This document shows positions 15,193-22,996 of a stretch of DNA of 41,998 nt, piece by piece (the first letter of the stretch is position 1; every line of letters starts with the position of its first letter). Source of the DNA: Flavobacterium xueshanense (GTDB lineage Bacteria > Bacteroidota > Bacteroidia > Flavobacteriales > Flavobacteriaceae); NCBI RefSeq assembly GCF_900112975.1, contig NZ_FONQ01000022.1:1-41998 (forward strand), read 5' to 3'. Below the pieces are notes generated by a model. It was not told the origin of the DNA. It saw only the letters and a program-made list of their open reading frames with translations, and made no database searches. Made by a program: the position numbers and the translations under genes.

Positions 15193-16776
15193 ATGGTACA
15201 AACGGGAGAAGACGATTTAGTAGAATATGGTTTTAGAAGAGTCATCATTACCATTACAGCCGTTCTTTGTGCTATGCTTGAAATTGTTGATACTACAATT
15301 GTAAATGTGGCATTGAACAATATGCGAGGCAGCCTTGGTGCGTCACTTACTGATGTGGCGTGGGTTATTACCGCTTATGCCATTGCTAATGTAATTGTTA
15401 TTCCAATGACCAGTTGGTTATCGCAACAATTTGGGCGTCGGAATTATTTTGCGGTTTCCATAATTATATTTACTGTTGCTTCCTTTCTATGTGGGAACGC
15501 CGATAATATTTGGGAATTAGTCACTTTTAGATTTATTCAAGGATTGGGTGGTGGCGCTTTATTAGTAACGGCGCAAACCATAATTACCGAGAGTTATCCT
15601 GTTGCCAAAAGAGGAATGGCGCAAGCTATTTACGGAATGGGAGTTATTGTAGGACCGACGCTTGGTCCGCCTTTGGGAGGTTATATTGTGGATAATTTTT
15701 CATGGCCTTATATCTTTTACATCAACATTCCTCTCGGGATTATTGCTACTTTACTGACTTTGTCTTTTGTAAAAAGCCCTAAATATGGAGATAAACTAAA
15801 AGCCAGTCAAGTCGATTGGTGGGGAATCGTTCTGCTAACCGCTTTTATTGGCTCCTTACAATATGTTCTGGAACATGGTCAGCAAGACGATTGGTTCAAT
15901 AATAACATAATTGTATTGTTAACTGTCATTTCTGTTTTTGGTTTACTCCTCTTTATTTGGAGAGAACTCACCTATCAACATCCCATAGTAAATTTAAGAG
16001 TTTTGAAAGACACCAACCTAAGGGTAGGGACCATAATGTGTTTTATTCTAGGTTTCGGATTGTATGGCTCTACTTTTATCATCCCTATTTACACACAATC
16101 CGTGTTGGGCTGGAGCGCTTTAGATGCCGGTTTATTGTTGATTCCAAGTTCCATTACTACCGGAATTATGATGCCTTTTATTGGTAAAATGATTCAGCGT
16201 GGCGTACCGCAAACGTATATGGTGGCAGCAGGATTCTTATTATTTTTCTTTTTTACATATTGGATGCAACAGGTAATCACACCAGATTCTAGTGCAGAAC
16301 ATCTGTACTGGCCGCTGATATTAAGGGGAATTGGATTGGGATTATTATTTGTTCCTATTTCTACACTTTCCTTGTCCACTTTAAAAGGAAAAAGCATTGG
16401 CGAAGGAGCCGCTTTTACAGGAATGATGCGACAACTGGGAGGTTCTTTCGGAATTGCTATTATCACCACTTTTATTGCCAGATTCAATCAAGAACACCGC
16501 GTGAATCTTATTTCGCATCTGAATTCAACTTCTTATGAAGTACAAAAAATAGTGCAACAACTAAAAATGGGATTCATGTCCAAAGGCTATTCAGAAAATG
16601 AAGCCTTGGCAAAAGCCTACAAAGCTATTGAATATAAAGTAATGGTACAAAGTTCCGTATTATCTTATATGGACATCTTTTTGTACTTAGGCGCATTATT
16701 TTTGTTGTGCATTCCTTTTATACTTTTGATAAAAAAAGGAAAAAACAAAATCAATCCTGCCGATGCCATGCATTAA
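15193..16776 (+). CDS. DHA2-family MFS drug:H+ antiporter (EmrB/QacA type)
   Basis: The protein has 527 residues and about 14 hydrophobic helices, the DHA2 layout. Signatures are LEIVDTTIVNVALNNM in helix 1 (motif D1), the loop motif WLSQQFGRRNYF, RFIQGLGGGALLV, and motif C as GMGVIVGPTLGPPLGGYI in helix 5, which marks antiporters. With the EmrA-like and TolC-like proteins it would form a tripartite pump spanning both membranes. Substrates are probably hydrophobic drugs or toxic compounds, but nothing in the sequence names them. It follows the adaptor gene by 78 bp and ends the operon. Confidence 0.93.
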   Translation: MVQTGEDDLVEYGFRRVIITITAVLCAMLEIVDTTIVNVALNNMRGSLGASLTDVAWVITAYAIANVIVIPMTSWLSQQFGRRNYFAVSIIIFTVASFLCGNADNIWELVTFRFIQGLGGGALLVTAQTIITESYPVAKRGMAQAIYGMGVIVGPTLGPPLGGYIVDNFSWPYIFYINIPLGIIATLLTLSFVKSPKYGDKLKASQVDWWGIVLLTAFIGSLQYVLEHGQQDDWFNNNIIVLLTVISVFGLLLFIWRELTYQHPIVNLRVLKDTNLRVGTIMCFILGFGLYGSTFIIPIYTQSVLGWSALDAGLLLIPSSITTGIMMPFIGKMIQRGVPQTYMVAAGFLLFFFFTYWMQQVITPDSSAEHLYWPLILRGIGLGLLFVPISTLSLSTLKGKSIGEGAAFTGMMRQLGGSFGIAIITTFIARFNQEHRVNLISHLNSTSYEVQKIVQQLKMGFMSKGYSENEALAKAYKAIEYKVMVQSSVLSYMDIFLYLGALFLLCIPFILLIKKGKNKINPADAMH

Positions 16777-16936
16777 TATTGAAATATACCAGAAAGATAA
16801 ACAACATTTGATACATTCCTACATTGGAGCTTTAGATATTATCCTAATGTTTTTAGAAAAATACTTATCACTTCGTAAAAATTGTAATCCTTTTTAAAAT
16901 ACGATAGCAGAAAGAATTAAACTAAATCTAAAAAGA

Positions 16937-16963
16937 ATGAGCCCGATACAAAATCGAGCTCAT
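16937..16963 (-). terminator. Putative terminator downstream of carbonic anhydrase
   Basis: The arms ATGAGC/GCTCAT (16937-16942, 16958-16963) and CGAT/ATCG (16944-16947, 16953-16956) enclose a 5-nt loop, with one mismatch between the two stem parts. Read on the minus strand, the stem is followed by TTCTTTTTAG, giving a U tract. It probably ends the minus-strand transcript and may also stop the convergent efflux operon. Confidence 0.55.
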
Positions 16964-17040
16964 CATTATTACAATTAATTATAAAATTTTCCAAGATTTT
17001 GTGTACTATCTAGAGCGGATTTCGTAATATAATTCTTTAC

Positions 17041-17676
17041 TTAAAATTTCAACTGGTAAACTGCATCCAAATCTTTTTCAGAACTGATGTTAACCTCTAA
17101 ATCGGTAACAAAACCGGAGTTTAATCCATAAGCCCATCCGTGCAAAGTCAAATCTTGACCATTTCTCCAAGCTGCCTGAACAATTGATGTTTTAGCAAGG
17201 TCAAAAACCTGTTCTTTTACGTTCAATTCTACGAAAGTGTTAAAACGTTCTGTTTCATCCACAATAGAATCTAAATACGTATTATGCAAACGATACACGT
17301 CTTTGATGTGGCGAATCCAGTTATCAATGATCCCGATAGAATCATTTCCCATTGCTGCTTTTACACCTCCGCAACCGTAGTGTCCGCAAACTAAAACATG
17401 TTTGACTTTCAAAACGTTTACTGCATAATCCAGTACACTCAACATATTCATATCAGAGTGAACAACCATGTTTGCAATGTTTCTGTGTACAAAAACTTCA
17501 CCCGGTTTTGCACCTACGATTTCATTTGCAGGAACGCGACTATCCGAACAACCAATCCATAATAATGGTGGTGTTTGACCTTTTGCAAGATCTTGGAAAT
17601 AATTTGGGTCACTTGCTAACGAAGTTTCAACCCATCTTTTATTATTCTCCAATATTTTTTTATAAAAATCGCTCAT
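17041..17676 (-). CDS. can: Beta-class carbonic anhydrase
   Basis: The protein has 211 residues. Zinc ligands are C43 (in IGCSDSRVPA), H99 and C102 (in CGHYGCGG); the Asp45-Arg47 dyad of beta-class enzymes is present. It interconverts CO2 and bicarbonate in the cytosol. The gene follows a SulP transporter gene in the same direction (119-bp gap) and has its own -7 element, so it can be expressed with or without the transporter. The pairing suggests that transported or trapped bicarbonate feeds carboxylases or pH control. Confidence 0.95.
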   Translation of the reverse strand: MSDFYKKILENNKRWVETSLASDPNYFQDLAKGQTPPLLWIGCSDSRVPANEIVGAKPGEVFVHRNIANMVVHSDMNMLSVLDYAVNVLKVKHVLVCGHYGCGGVKAAMGNDSIGIIDNWIRHIKDVYRLHNTYLDSIVDETERFNTFVELNVKEQVFDLAKTSIVQAAWRNGQDLTLHGWAYGLNSGFVTDLEVNISSEKDLDAVYQLKF

Positions 17677-17702
17677 AATTTTTTTTCTTATTAATAATTA
17701 TA

Positions 17703-17710
17703 CAAACGTA
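17703..17710 (-). promoter_or_regulatory. -7 promoter element of the carbonic anhydrase gene
   Basis: The minus strand reads TACGTTTG (17710-17703), matching TAnnTTTG, 26 nt before the ATG at 17676. No -33 TTG at consensus spacing. Confidence 0.45.
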
Positions 17711-17795
17711 TATTTTTTGTCATAAAGTGTAAAGGAACATTTTTTTGAATTTAAATCCCTAATTATTTTTCGCTTTATTGTTGAAGAAATTGTTC

Positions 17796-19433
17796 CTATG
17801 TTATTTCTTTTTTTACCATAACTCGCTTTGCGGCATCGTAATAATGCTCAATAGTTACGTAATTTTGTATATCTGTGCTGTTTTCCAACTGATACTCTTT
17901 TTTAAATCCTTTTAATTTAACTTTAATGTTATTGTCTACAGCTCTGGTAGTTTTAAACTCATAGATTAAATCCAAAATATCATGCGCAATGTAAACCGTA
18001 TCTTTTGCATCAATGATAACCTTAGAATTTTCTGGTATGTGACTTAATGTTTGTTTGATGGCTGCTTTGTTCAGGAAAGAAACTTCTTGAGCTAAATCGA
18101 TATGAATCACATCTCCATCTTCATATTCCTCTTTTCTAAAATAATAAGCTCTTTTAAGATTTCCTTTTAAAACAAAAATAACACTGATGATGATTCCCAA
18201 AGCTACTCCTTTCAACAAATCCAAAAATACAACTGCTAATAATGTAGCAATAAAAGGAACAAACTGATATTTTCCTTTTTCCCAAAAACGTATAAATGTA
18301 GCAGGTTTAGCCAGCTTATATCCCACTAAAATCAAGATGGCTGCCAAAGTTGCTAATGGAATTTTATTAAGAACGACCGGAATAGCAAGTACACTAATCA
18401 ACAATAATGATCCGTGAATAATGGTTGACATCTTAGACATTGCCCCTGAATTATTGTTTGCCGAAGAACGAACAATTACAGAAGTCAATGGTAAACCGCC
18501 TAATAAAGAACTCACCATATTTCCAATTCCTTGCGCTTTTAATTCTTTATTGGTGTCAGTATATCTTTTTTGCACATCCATCCTGTCTGCTGCTTCAATA
18601 CTCAAAAGTGTTTCAATCGAAGCTACAATAGCAATCGTAAATGCGACTACCCAAACCTTTGGATTCATAATTCCAGATAAATTAGGTGTTACGATAATTG
18701 CTTTAAATTCTTCGAAAGACGACGGAACCGGTAAAGAAACTAAATGTTCTTTCCCTATTGCCAATGCACTCCCGCTACCAATAAAAATTTCATTCAAAAT
18801 AACACCTAAAGCTACGGCAATTAATGCTCCCGGAACTAATTTTAATTTTTTCAAAAAAGGAAAATTATCCCAAGAAATTAAGATTACCATAGAAACTACC
18901 GTAATAACGATGGAACCTATCTGGATGTAATCAAAAATATTAAACAACGCTGAAAAAGTATTACTGCCATCCATTTGCGAAAAGGCTTGATCTCCCTCAA
19001 AATCATTGTCATACCCAAATGCGTGTGGCAATTGTTTCAGAATAATTATAATTCCAATGCCCGCCAGCATTCCTTCAATAACATTCGTTGGGAAATAATT
19101 AGAAATACTTCCGGCTTTCGCGAATCCAAGTATTAGCTGTATCAGACCTGCAAAAAAGACTGCTGTCAAGAAAATATCAAATGCCCCTAAATCCGTAATC
19201 GCTGTAAGAACAATTGCCGTAAGTCCGGCGGCCGGTCCAGAAACGCTTATGTGAGAAGTACTTAAATAGCCAACTACTATCCCTCCTATAATTCCTGAAA
19301 TAATCCCTGAAAATAAAGGAGCACCCGAAGCCATTGCGATACCTAAACACAATGGTAGCGCCACCAAAAAAACCACTAAACCAGACGCGAAATCGGATTT
19401 AAGGTTAGCAAAAAGATTAATTTTTTTTGTCAT
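17796..19433 (-). CDS. SulP-family transporter with STAS-like C-terminus, probable bicarbonate transporter
   Basis: The protein has 545 residues. The SulP membrane core (about 1-420) includes GLVVFLVALPLCLGIAMASGAPLFSGIISGIIGG and the segment GIGNMVSSLLGGLPLTSVIVRSSANNNSGAMSKMS; a cytoplasmic STAS-like domain covers about 435-530. It differs clearly from the first SulP protein in motifs and loop lengths. Its place directly upstream of a carbonic anhydrase gene makes bicarbonate the most likely substrate. That is a context inference; sulfate or another anion is not excluded. Confidence 0.92.
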   Translation of the reverse strand: MTKKINLFANLKSDFASGLVVFLVALPLCLGIAMASGAPLFSGIISGIIGGIVVGYLSTSHISVSGPAAGLTAIVLTAITDLGAFDIFLTAVFFAGLIQLILGFAKAGSISNYFPTNVIEGMLAGIGIIIILKQLPHAFGYDNDFEGDQAFSQMDGSNTFSALFNIFDYIQIGSIVITVVSMVILISWDNFPFLKKLKLVPGALIAVALGVILNEIFIGSGSALAIGKEHLVSLPVPSSFEEFKAIIVTPNLSGIMNPKVWVVAFTIAIVASIETLLSIEAADRMDVQKRYTDTNKELKAQGIGNMVSSLLGGLPLTSVIVRSSANNNSGAMSKMSTIIHGSLLLISVLAIPVVLNKIPLATLAAILILVGYKLAKPATFIRFWEKGKYQFVPFIATLLAVVFLDLLKGVALGIIISVIFVLKGNLKRAYYFRKEEYEDGDVIHIDLAQEVSFLNKAAIKQTLSHIPENSKVIIDAKDTVYIAHDILDLIYEFKTTRAVDNNIKVKLKGFKKEYQLENSTDIQNYVTIEHYYDAAKRVMVKKEIT

Positions 19434-19519
19434 AATACCTAACTAAAATTTAATATAAACAGTTGTCCACATGCTACTTGTGAAAATTGATTAAAAAAAA
19501 TATAATCAAAAATTCTGTA

Positions 19520-19804
19520 TTAAACTTCGTTAGGCGGAGGAATAAATATGGAAGCCGTTACATTACCGTGTTTAGATAAATTCTCCGATAAAATAGCGGT
19601 TGAAAATAATTCTGGGGGAAGGATTACATCTGAAAAATTATCCAAATAAAAAAAAGTCTTAATTTCCTTATGAGCATGTTCTTCTTCAGAAACAGTGTAG
19701 AAAATTGAAATATCAGCGGTTTTCTCAATCACAGTAACAATTGTTGGTGTGGCAAGAAACGCTATAAATATAATTAAGAATATTTTAGATATCATTTTCA
19801 TCAT
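19520..19804 (-). CDS. Small exported or membrane-anchored protein of unknown function
   Basis: The protein has 94 residues and starts with tandem Met codons (19804 and 19801). A hydrophobic segment (about 4-25) looks like a signal peptide or anchor. The rest is acidic and polar, with SEEEHAHKEIK near the middle and a Pro-rich end (FIPPPNEV). I recognise no domain. It lies 86 bp upstream of the SulP gene on the same strand and has its own -7 element, so it probably heads a transcript with SulP and perhaps carbonic anhydrase. His and Glu residues could bind metal, but that is speculation. Confidence 0.65.
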   Translation of the reverse strand: MMKMISKIFLIIFIAFLATPTIVTVIEKTADISIFYTVSEEEHAHKEIKTFFYLDNFSDVILPPELFSTAILSENLSKHGNVTASIFIPPPNEV

Positions 19805-19806
19805 GG

Positions 19807-19814
19807 CAAAAATA
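19807..19814 (-). promoter_or_regulatory. -7 promoter element abutting the small-protein start
   Basis: The minus strand reads TATTTTTG (19814-19807), a match to TAnnTTTG, ending only 2 nt before the ATG at 19804. If used, transcription would begin at or just after the first ATG, so the message would be leaderless or begin at the second Met. Confidence 0.4.
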
Positions 19815-19878
19815 GAATATTAGTTTATAAAAAAAACATCCAATATCCTAAATTTCAAAAAAAATTAACGCTCAAAAA

Positions 19879-19915
19879 AAAACCAGTATAAAATCAATTG
19901 ATTTCATCTGGTTTT
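19879..19915 (-). terminator. Terminator downstream of dps
   Basis: The arms AAAACCAG (19879-19886) and CTGGTTTT (19908-19915) enclose a second palindrome, AAATCAATTGATTT (19891-19904). On the minus strand the stem ends in a run of eight or more T, just after the dps stop at 19923. Confidence 0.7.
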
Positions 19916-19922
19916 CAATTTA

Positions 19923-20402
19923 TTACAAACTTTCTTCTAGCCATGCCTGCATCATCCAAATTGTTTTTTCTTGTTCTGAAATAAAATCACTCATCATCGA
20001 ATTTGTTCCTTCATCATTAATTTCTCCCGATTTTTTTAGAATTTCTCTTTCTATTTTTAATAAATGGGACAAAGAAGTGACAATTAAATGAACTGCTTTT
20101 TCATCGTTAGAAATATTTTTACCTACAACTAACTGATTATTATTTATATAATCTTCAAAAGTATGAAGCGGTGTTCCACCCACTGTAAGAACCCTTTCAG
20201 CAATCAAATCAATCTTAATTTGGGTATCGGTGTATAATTCTTCGAATTTTACATGCAAATCAAAAAAACGTTTTCCTCTAATATTCCAATGAATTCCTCT
20301 TAAATTTTGATAATAAACTTGGAAATTTGACAATAGAACATTTAATTCATTTACTATTAATTCTGATTCTTTTACGGGTAATCCTAAAATATTTGTTTTC
20401 AT
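19923..20402 (-). CDS. dps: Dps-family ferritin-like DNA-protection protein
   Basis: The protein has 159 residues, the usual Dps length. The intersubunit ferroxidase ligands line up with E. coli Dps: H38 (in RGIHWNIRG), H50, E54 in place of Asp, D65 and E69. Dps dodecamers oxidise and store iron with peroxide and shield DNA. The ATG at 20402 is chosen over the TTG at 20420 because MKTNILGLP fits family starts and the TTG falls in the promoter region. The gene is divergent from oxyR with a gap of about 97 bp, so OxyR control is likely. Confidence 0.94.
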   Translation of the reverse strand: MKTNILGLPVKESELIVNELNVLLSNFQVYYQNLRGIHWNIRGKRFFDLHVKFEELYTDTQIKIDLIAERVLTVGGTPLHTFEDYINNNQLVVGKNISNDEKAVHLIVTSLSHLLKIEREILKKSGEINDEGTNSMMSDFISEQEKTIWMMQAWLEESL

Positions 20403-20417
20403 GATATTTATTTTATA

Positions 20418-20425
20418 CAAATCTA
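20418..20425 (-). promoter_or_regulatory. -7 promoter element of dps
   Basis: The minus strand reads TAGATTTG (20425-20418), matching TAnnTTTG, 15 nt before the ATG. No -33 TTG at consensus spacing, which is compatible with activator dependence on OxyR. Confidence 0.5.
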
Positions 20426-20470
20426 GGTAAGAAAACGCGACTTTACACTATATGTCAAATTGATTGTTTT

Positions 20471-20478
20471 TATATTTG
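20471..20478 (+). promoter_or_regulatory. -7 promoter element of oxyR
   Basis: TATATTTG matches TAnnTTTG, 21 nt before the oxyR ATG at 20500. The 45 bp between this and the dps element (20426-20470) is where a shared OxyR site would be expected; no certain operator could be picked out. Confidence 0.5.
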
Positions 20479-20499
20479 CATCAGATATTATTATAAAAG

Positions 20500-21444
20500 A
20501 TGACTATTACTCAATTAAAATATGTTTTGGCTGTGGCCGAACACAAAAATTTCACACTTGCTGCCGAAAAATGTTTTGTAACCCAACCAACATTAAGCAT
20601 GCAAATTCAGAAAATTGAAGAAGAATTAAGTATTCAGATATTTGACAGAACCAAAAAACCGATTCAACTGACTGATATTGGTCAAAAAATAGTCAATCAA
20701 GCCAAAAATATTGTCAATGAAGCCGATCGTATCCAAGATATCGTGGAGCAACAGAAAGGATTTATTGGCGGTGAATTCAGATTGGGAATAATTCCAACGA
20801 TTATGCCTACGCTTTTGCCGATGTTTTTGAATAATTTTATAAAAAAATACCCAAAAGTAAAACTCATCATTGAAGAGCTCAATACCGATGAAATAATAAC
20901 AAAACTAAATAATGGTCATCTTGACGCAGCGATTGCCGCAACTCCTTTGCTGGAAGAGAAAATCAAAGAAATCGTATTATATTTTGAACCATTTGTAGCT
21001 TATATTCCGGAAAGTCACCATCATTTTCAAAAGGAAGAAATAGAAGTTTCCGATCTAAACTTAGATGAAATCCTGTTGTTACAAGACGGACATTGTTTTC
21101 GTGACGGAATATTGAATTTGTGTAAAAACAACACTGTTAAAAGTGAAACGAATCACTTTCAAATAGAAAGTGGCAGTTTTGAAACGTTAATAAAATTAGC
21201 CGACGAAGGTTTAGGAACAACATTGCTTCCGTATTTACACACCTTGGATTTAAAAGAAACTGACAAATTAAAATTACGACATTTTAAGGAACCAAAACCG
21301 GCCAGAGAAGTTAGCCTTATATTCCCTAAAAGCGAATTGAAAATCCAGATAATTGAAGCTCTTAGGAGCACAATTGCCGGCGTCATAAAAGGAGCTATTG
21401 TTTTTCAGAACGTACAAATTATAAGTTCCATACATAAAAAATAA
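20500..21444 (+). CDS. oxyR: Hydrogen peroxide sensor OxyR (LysR family)
   Basis: The protein has 314 residues. The LysR winged helix-turn-helix is at about 1-60 (LKYVLAVAEHKNFTLAAEKCFVTQPTLSMQIQKIEEELSIQIFDR) and the substrate-binding-like domain at about 90-300. The redox pair is present at the same numbers as in E. coli: C199 in DGHCFRD and C208 in NLCKNN. Disulfide formation between them switches the regulator on in known OxyR proteins. It is divergent from dps, a classical OxyR target, and is followed by a strong terminator. Confidence 0.95.
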   Translation: MTITQLKYVLAVAEHKNFTLAAEKCFVTQPTLSMQIQKIEEELSIQIFDRTKKPIQLTDIGQKIVNQAKNIVNEADRIQDIVEQQKGFIGGEFRLGIIPTIMPTLLPMFLNNFIKKYPKVKLIIEELNTDEIITKLNNGHLDAAIAATPLLEEKIKEIVLYFEPFVAYIPESHHHFQKEEIEVSDLNLDEILLLQDGHCFRDGILNLCKNNTVKSETNHFQIESGSFETLIKLADEGLGTTLLPYLHTLDLKETDKLKLRHFKEPKPAREVSLIFPKSELKIQIIEALRSTIAGVIKGAIVFQNVQIISSIHKK

Positions 21445-21453
21445 AAAAAAGAA

Positions 21454-21658
21454 CCCGTTTTTTGAGGGGTCACTGAAAAATTGCCAATAAACAAAAAGGC
21501 TTAAACTTTAAATCAGTTTAAGCCTTTCTCTTTGTTATATTTTTGAATTAAACCTTTTCAATCTCAATTAAGCGATTCTAAGTGCGTTTATTTCATTTTT
21601 TCATCATAATTTTGTTTCCATTTTTTCAATGAGGACTTTTTCAGCGCCCCCGTTTTTT
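21454..21658. mobile_element. Possible MITE-like or decayed IS remnant
   Basis: Imperfect 15-bp inverted ends match at 13 of 15 positions: GGGGTCACTGAAAAA at 21466-21480 and TTTTTCAGCGCCCCC at 21637-21651. Each has the same 10-bp sequence CCCGTTTTTT at its outer side (21454-21463 and 21649-21658), like a target duplication, though the right copy overlaps the right inverted end. The interior holds the oxyR terminator hairpin and no transposase gene. A mobile origin is an inference. Confidence 0.35.
21495..21527 (+). terminator. Strong stem-loop terminator of oxyR
   Basis: The perfect 12-bp arms AAAGGCTTAAAC (21495-21506) and GTTTAAGCCTTT (21516-21527) enclose a 9-nt loop and are followed by a T-rich stretch. 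It is 50 bp after the oxyR stop. Confidence 0.8.
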
Positions 21659-21696
21659 ACGGTTTCTTTTTTTATGAATTTACTATAAGTAAACAT
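21604..21696 (-). CDS. Doubtful 30-codon ORF overlapping the 65-residue gene
   Basis: An ATG frame (21696-21604) encodes 30 residues, MFTYSKFIKKETVKNGGAEK and on to KMETKL. It overlaps the end of the 65-residue gene in another frame. The gene's own frame, read past its stop, is also open after a second stop and gives LKKSSLKKWKQNYDEKMK. At least one of these may be a remnant of a longer coding sequence. Neither is recognised and both could be chance. Confidence 0.2.
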   Translation of the reverse strand: MFTYSKFIKKETVKNGGAEKVLIEKMETKL

Positions 21697-21869
21697 TGTT
21701 TCAGCTCTGGTTTTCCTATGGTATAACTCAATAACCATTCTCGTAATTGTTCCATTTCATAAGGCAACAACATTTTGATGGCTTTTTCTAACTCTTTGCA
21801 AAAAAGCAACGGATCAAAACTTACTCTTTCTAAGACAGATTTTGTATAATCATACATGATTTTCGACAT
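21672..21869 (-). CDS. Small cytosolic protein of unknown function (65 residues)
   Basis: An ATG-started frame of 65 codons with an alternative Met at 21857 (MYDYTKS). The sequence is protein-like and predicted helical: SVLERVSFDPLLFCKELEKAIKMLLPYEMEQLREWL, then KPELKQCLLIVNS. There is no signal or membrane segment. I believe similar 60-70-residue proteins (YDYTKxVLExVSFD ... KPELKQCL) occur widely in Flavobacteriaceae, but I know no function. No canonical -7 element is seen upstream. It is isolated between the oxyR terminator and mnmD. Confidence 0.65.
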   Translation of the reverse strand: MSKIMYDYTKSVLERVSFDPLLFCKELEKAIKMLLPYEMEQLREWLLSYTIGKPELKQCLLIVNS

Positions 21870-22024
21870 AGTAAATGAAGATTTTAAGTTAGATTTTTAT
21901 AATAAAGTTAGGTAAAAATACAGCAATTTTAATTATACCATAATTATTTAACTTACTTTTTAGTTTTTTATTTTAGATAAAAAAAAGTAAATGAAAAATA
22001 AATAATTGAAAACAAACACTTTAA

Positions 22025-22696
22025 CTATTTAAGTTGGTTTTTCAGAGCTCGAAACATTTCTCTTTTTCCTGGTGGCCCTGCAAGCTTCTCAACAGTAAAA
22101 CCTACTTCGATCATGCTCCGTTTAACCACACCTCTTGCAGCGTAGGTAACCAGCACTCCATTTTGTTTGAGCGCTTTAAACATTTTTTCAAAAATTGCCG
22201 TACTCCATAATTCAGGTTGCACTCTGTAGCCAAAAGCATCGAAATAAATCAAATCAAATTTATTTTCATCATTAATTTCTTCAAAGAATTGTTTCCTTTT
22301 AGTCAATGAAAAATCATCATTCAAAACAATTTTTTCTTCCCAATTGCCTTCATGCATCTTATCGAAAATCGCACTTTCCTGAGTTGCGTCTAATTCGGTT
22401 ACATAATTCATCTTTAAAACTTCATCAGCTGAAATTGGATAGGCTTCTACTCCAACATAATCAATAGTTTGCTGCATTTTTTTGGCTTCCAATAGCGTAA
22501 TAAAAGCGTTCAAACCAGTGCCAAATCCTATTTCCAAGATAGTAACTTTTTGGTTTTGAAATAAGGAAAGACCATTTTTTATAAAAACATGTTGTGCTTC
22601 CTGAATAGCCCCGTGTTTCGAATGATAACATTCGTCCCATTCTGCTATGTGGATGGTTGTTGAACCATCAAGTGTCTGGATTATTTCTCTTTTCAA
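22025..22696 (-). CDS. mnmD: Stand-alone MnmD-type tRNA 5-aminomethyl-2-thiouridine methyltransferase
   Basis: The protein has 223 residues and matches the methyltransferase half of MnmC. ECYHSKHGAIQEAQHVFIKNGL is a family signature, the SAM-binding loop is EIGFGTGLN (G57-G61 region), FDAFGYRVQPELW is the catalytic region, and TYAARGVVKRSM and LAGPPGKREM close the domain. It would add the final methyl in mnm5s2U34 of tRNA. The MnmC oxidase domain is absent, as in other MnmD proteins. The start is a TTG at 22696; no in-frame ATG lies before the conserved region, and homologues begin MKREII. Confidence 0.9.
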   Translation of the reverse strand: MKREIIQTLDGSTTIHIAEWDECYHSKHGAIQEAQHVFIKNGLSLFQNQKVTILEIGFGTGLNAFITLLEAKKMQQTIDYVGVEAYPISADEVLKMNYVTELDATQESAIFDKMHEGNWEEKIVLNDDFSLTKRKQFFEEINDENKFDLIYFDAFGYRVQPELWSTAIFEKMFKALKQNGVLVTYAARGVVKRSMIEVGFTVEKLAGPPGKREMFRALKNQLK

Positions 22697-22740
22697 AATT
22701 ATATGCTTAATTTGTACTAATTTAAAATTCTAATGTTTGT

Positions 22741-22748
22741 CAAAATTA
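22741..22748 (-). promoter_or_regulatory. -7 promoter element upstream of mnmD
   Basis: The minus strand reads TAATTTTG (22748-22741), matching TAnnTTTG, 44 nt before the TTG start. A second identical match (22701-22694) overlaps the start codon itself and, if used, would exclude it from the message; the upstream copy is therefore preferred. Confidence 0.4.
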
Positions 22749-22902
22749 ATGAAAACTATTGCGCTTACTGCTCAAAAAGCACTATTTATTATGTTATCGA
22801 GAGAATTAAACTTATTTATTTTTGATTTTTTAAAACGTAAATAAATCTTGCTGAAAGAATATAATTAATATTATTTTGATAAGTAATTTGCTGATTTTTA
22901 TT

Positions 22903-22910
22903 TAATTTTG
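22903..22910 (+). promoter_or_regulatory. -7 promoter element of ilvE
   Basis: TAATTTTG matches TAnnTTTG, 86 nt before the ATG at 22997. TTTG elements upstream stand at 12- and 24-nt spacing, not the usual 19. The roughly 80-nt leader contains no riboswitch or attenuator that I can recognise. Confidence 0.45.
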
Positions 22911-22996
22911 CAAAAATTAAACGCCAATTTGTGTAAACCAGATTCTTTTAAGTTTTAACTCATCACTTTAAAAAAATTAAAAAACAATACATTACT

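Noticed and set aside
18421..18930. 169-codon plus-strand ORF
   Set aside because: Antisense shadow of the second SulP gene; no protein-like domain and no start signals.
22911..22996. Possible leader or riboswitch upstream of ilvE
   Set aside because: The roughly 80-nt leader has no recognisable aptamer, leader peptide rich in branched-chain codons, or attenuator hairpin.
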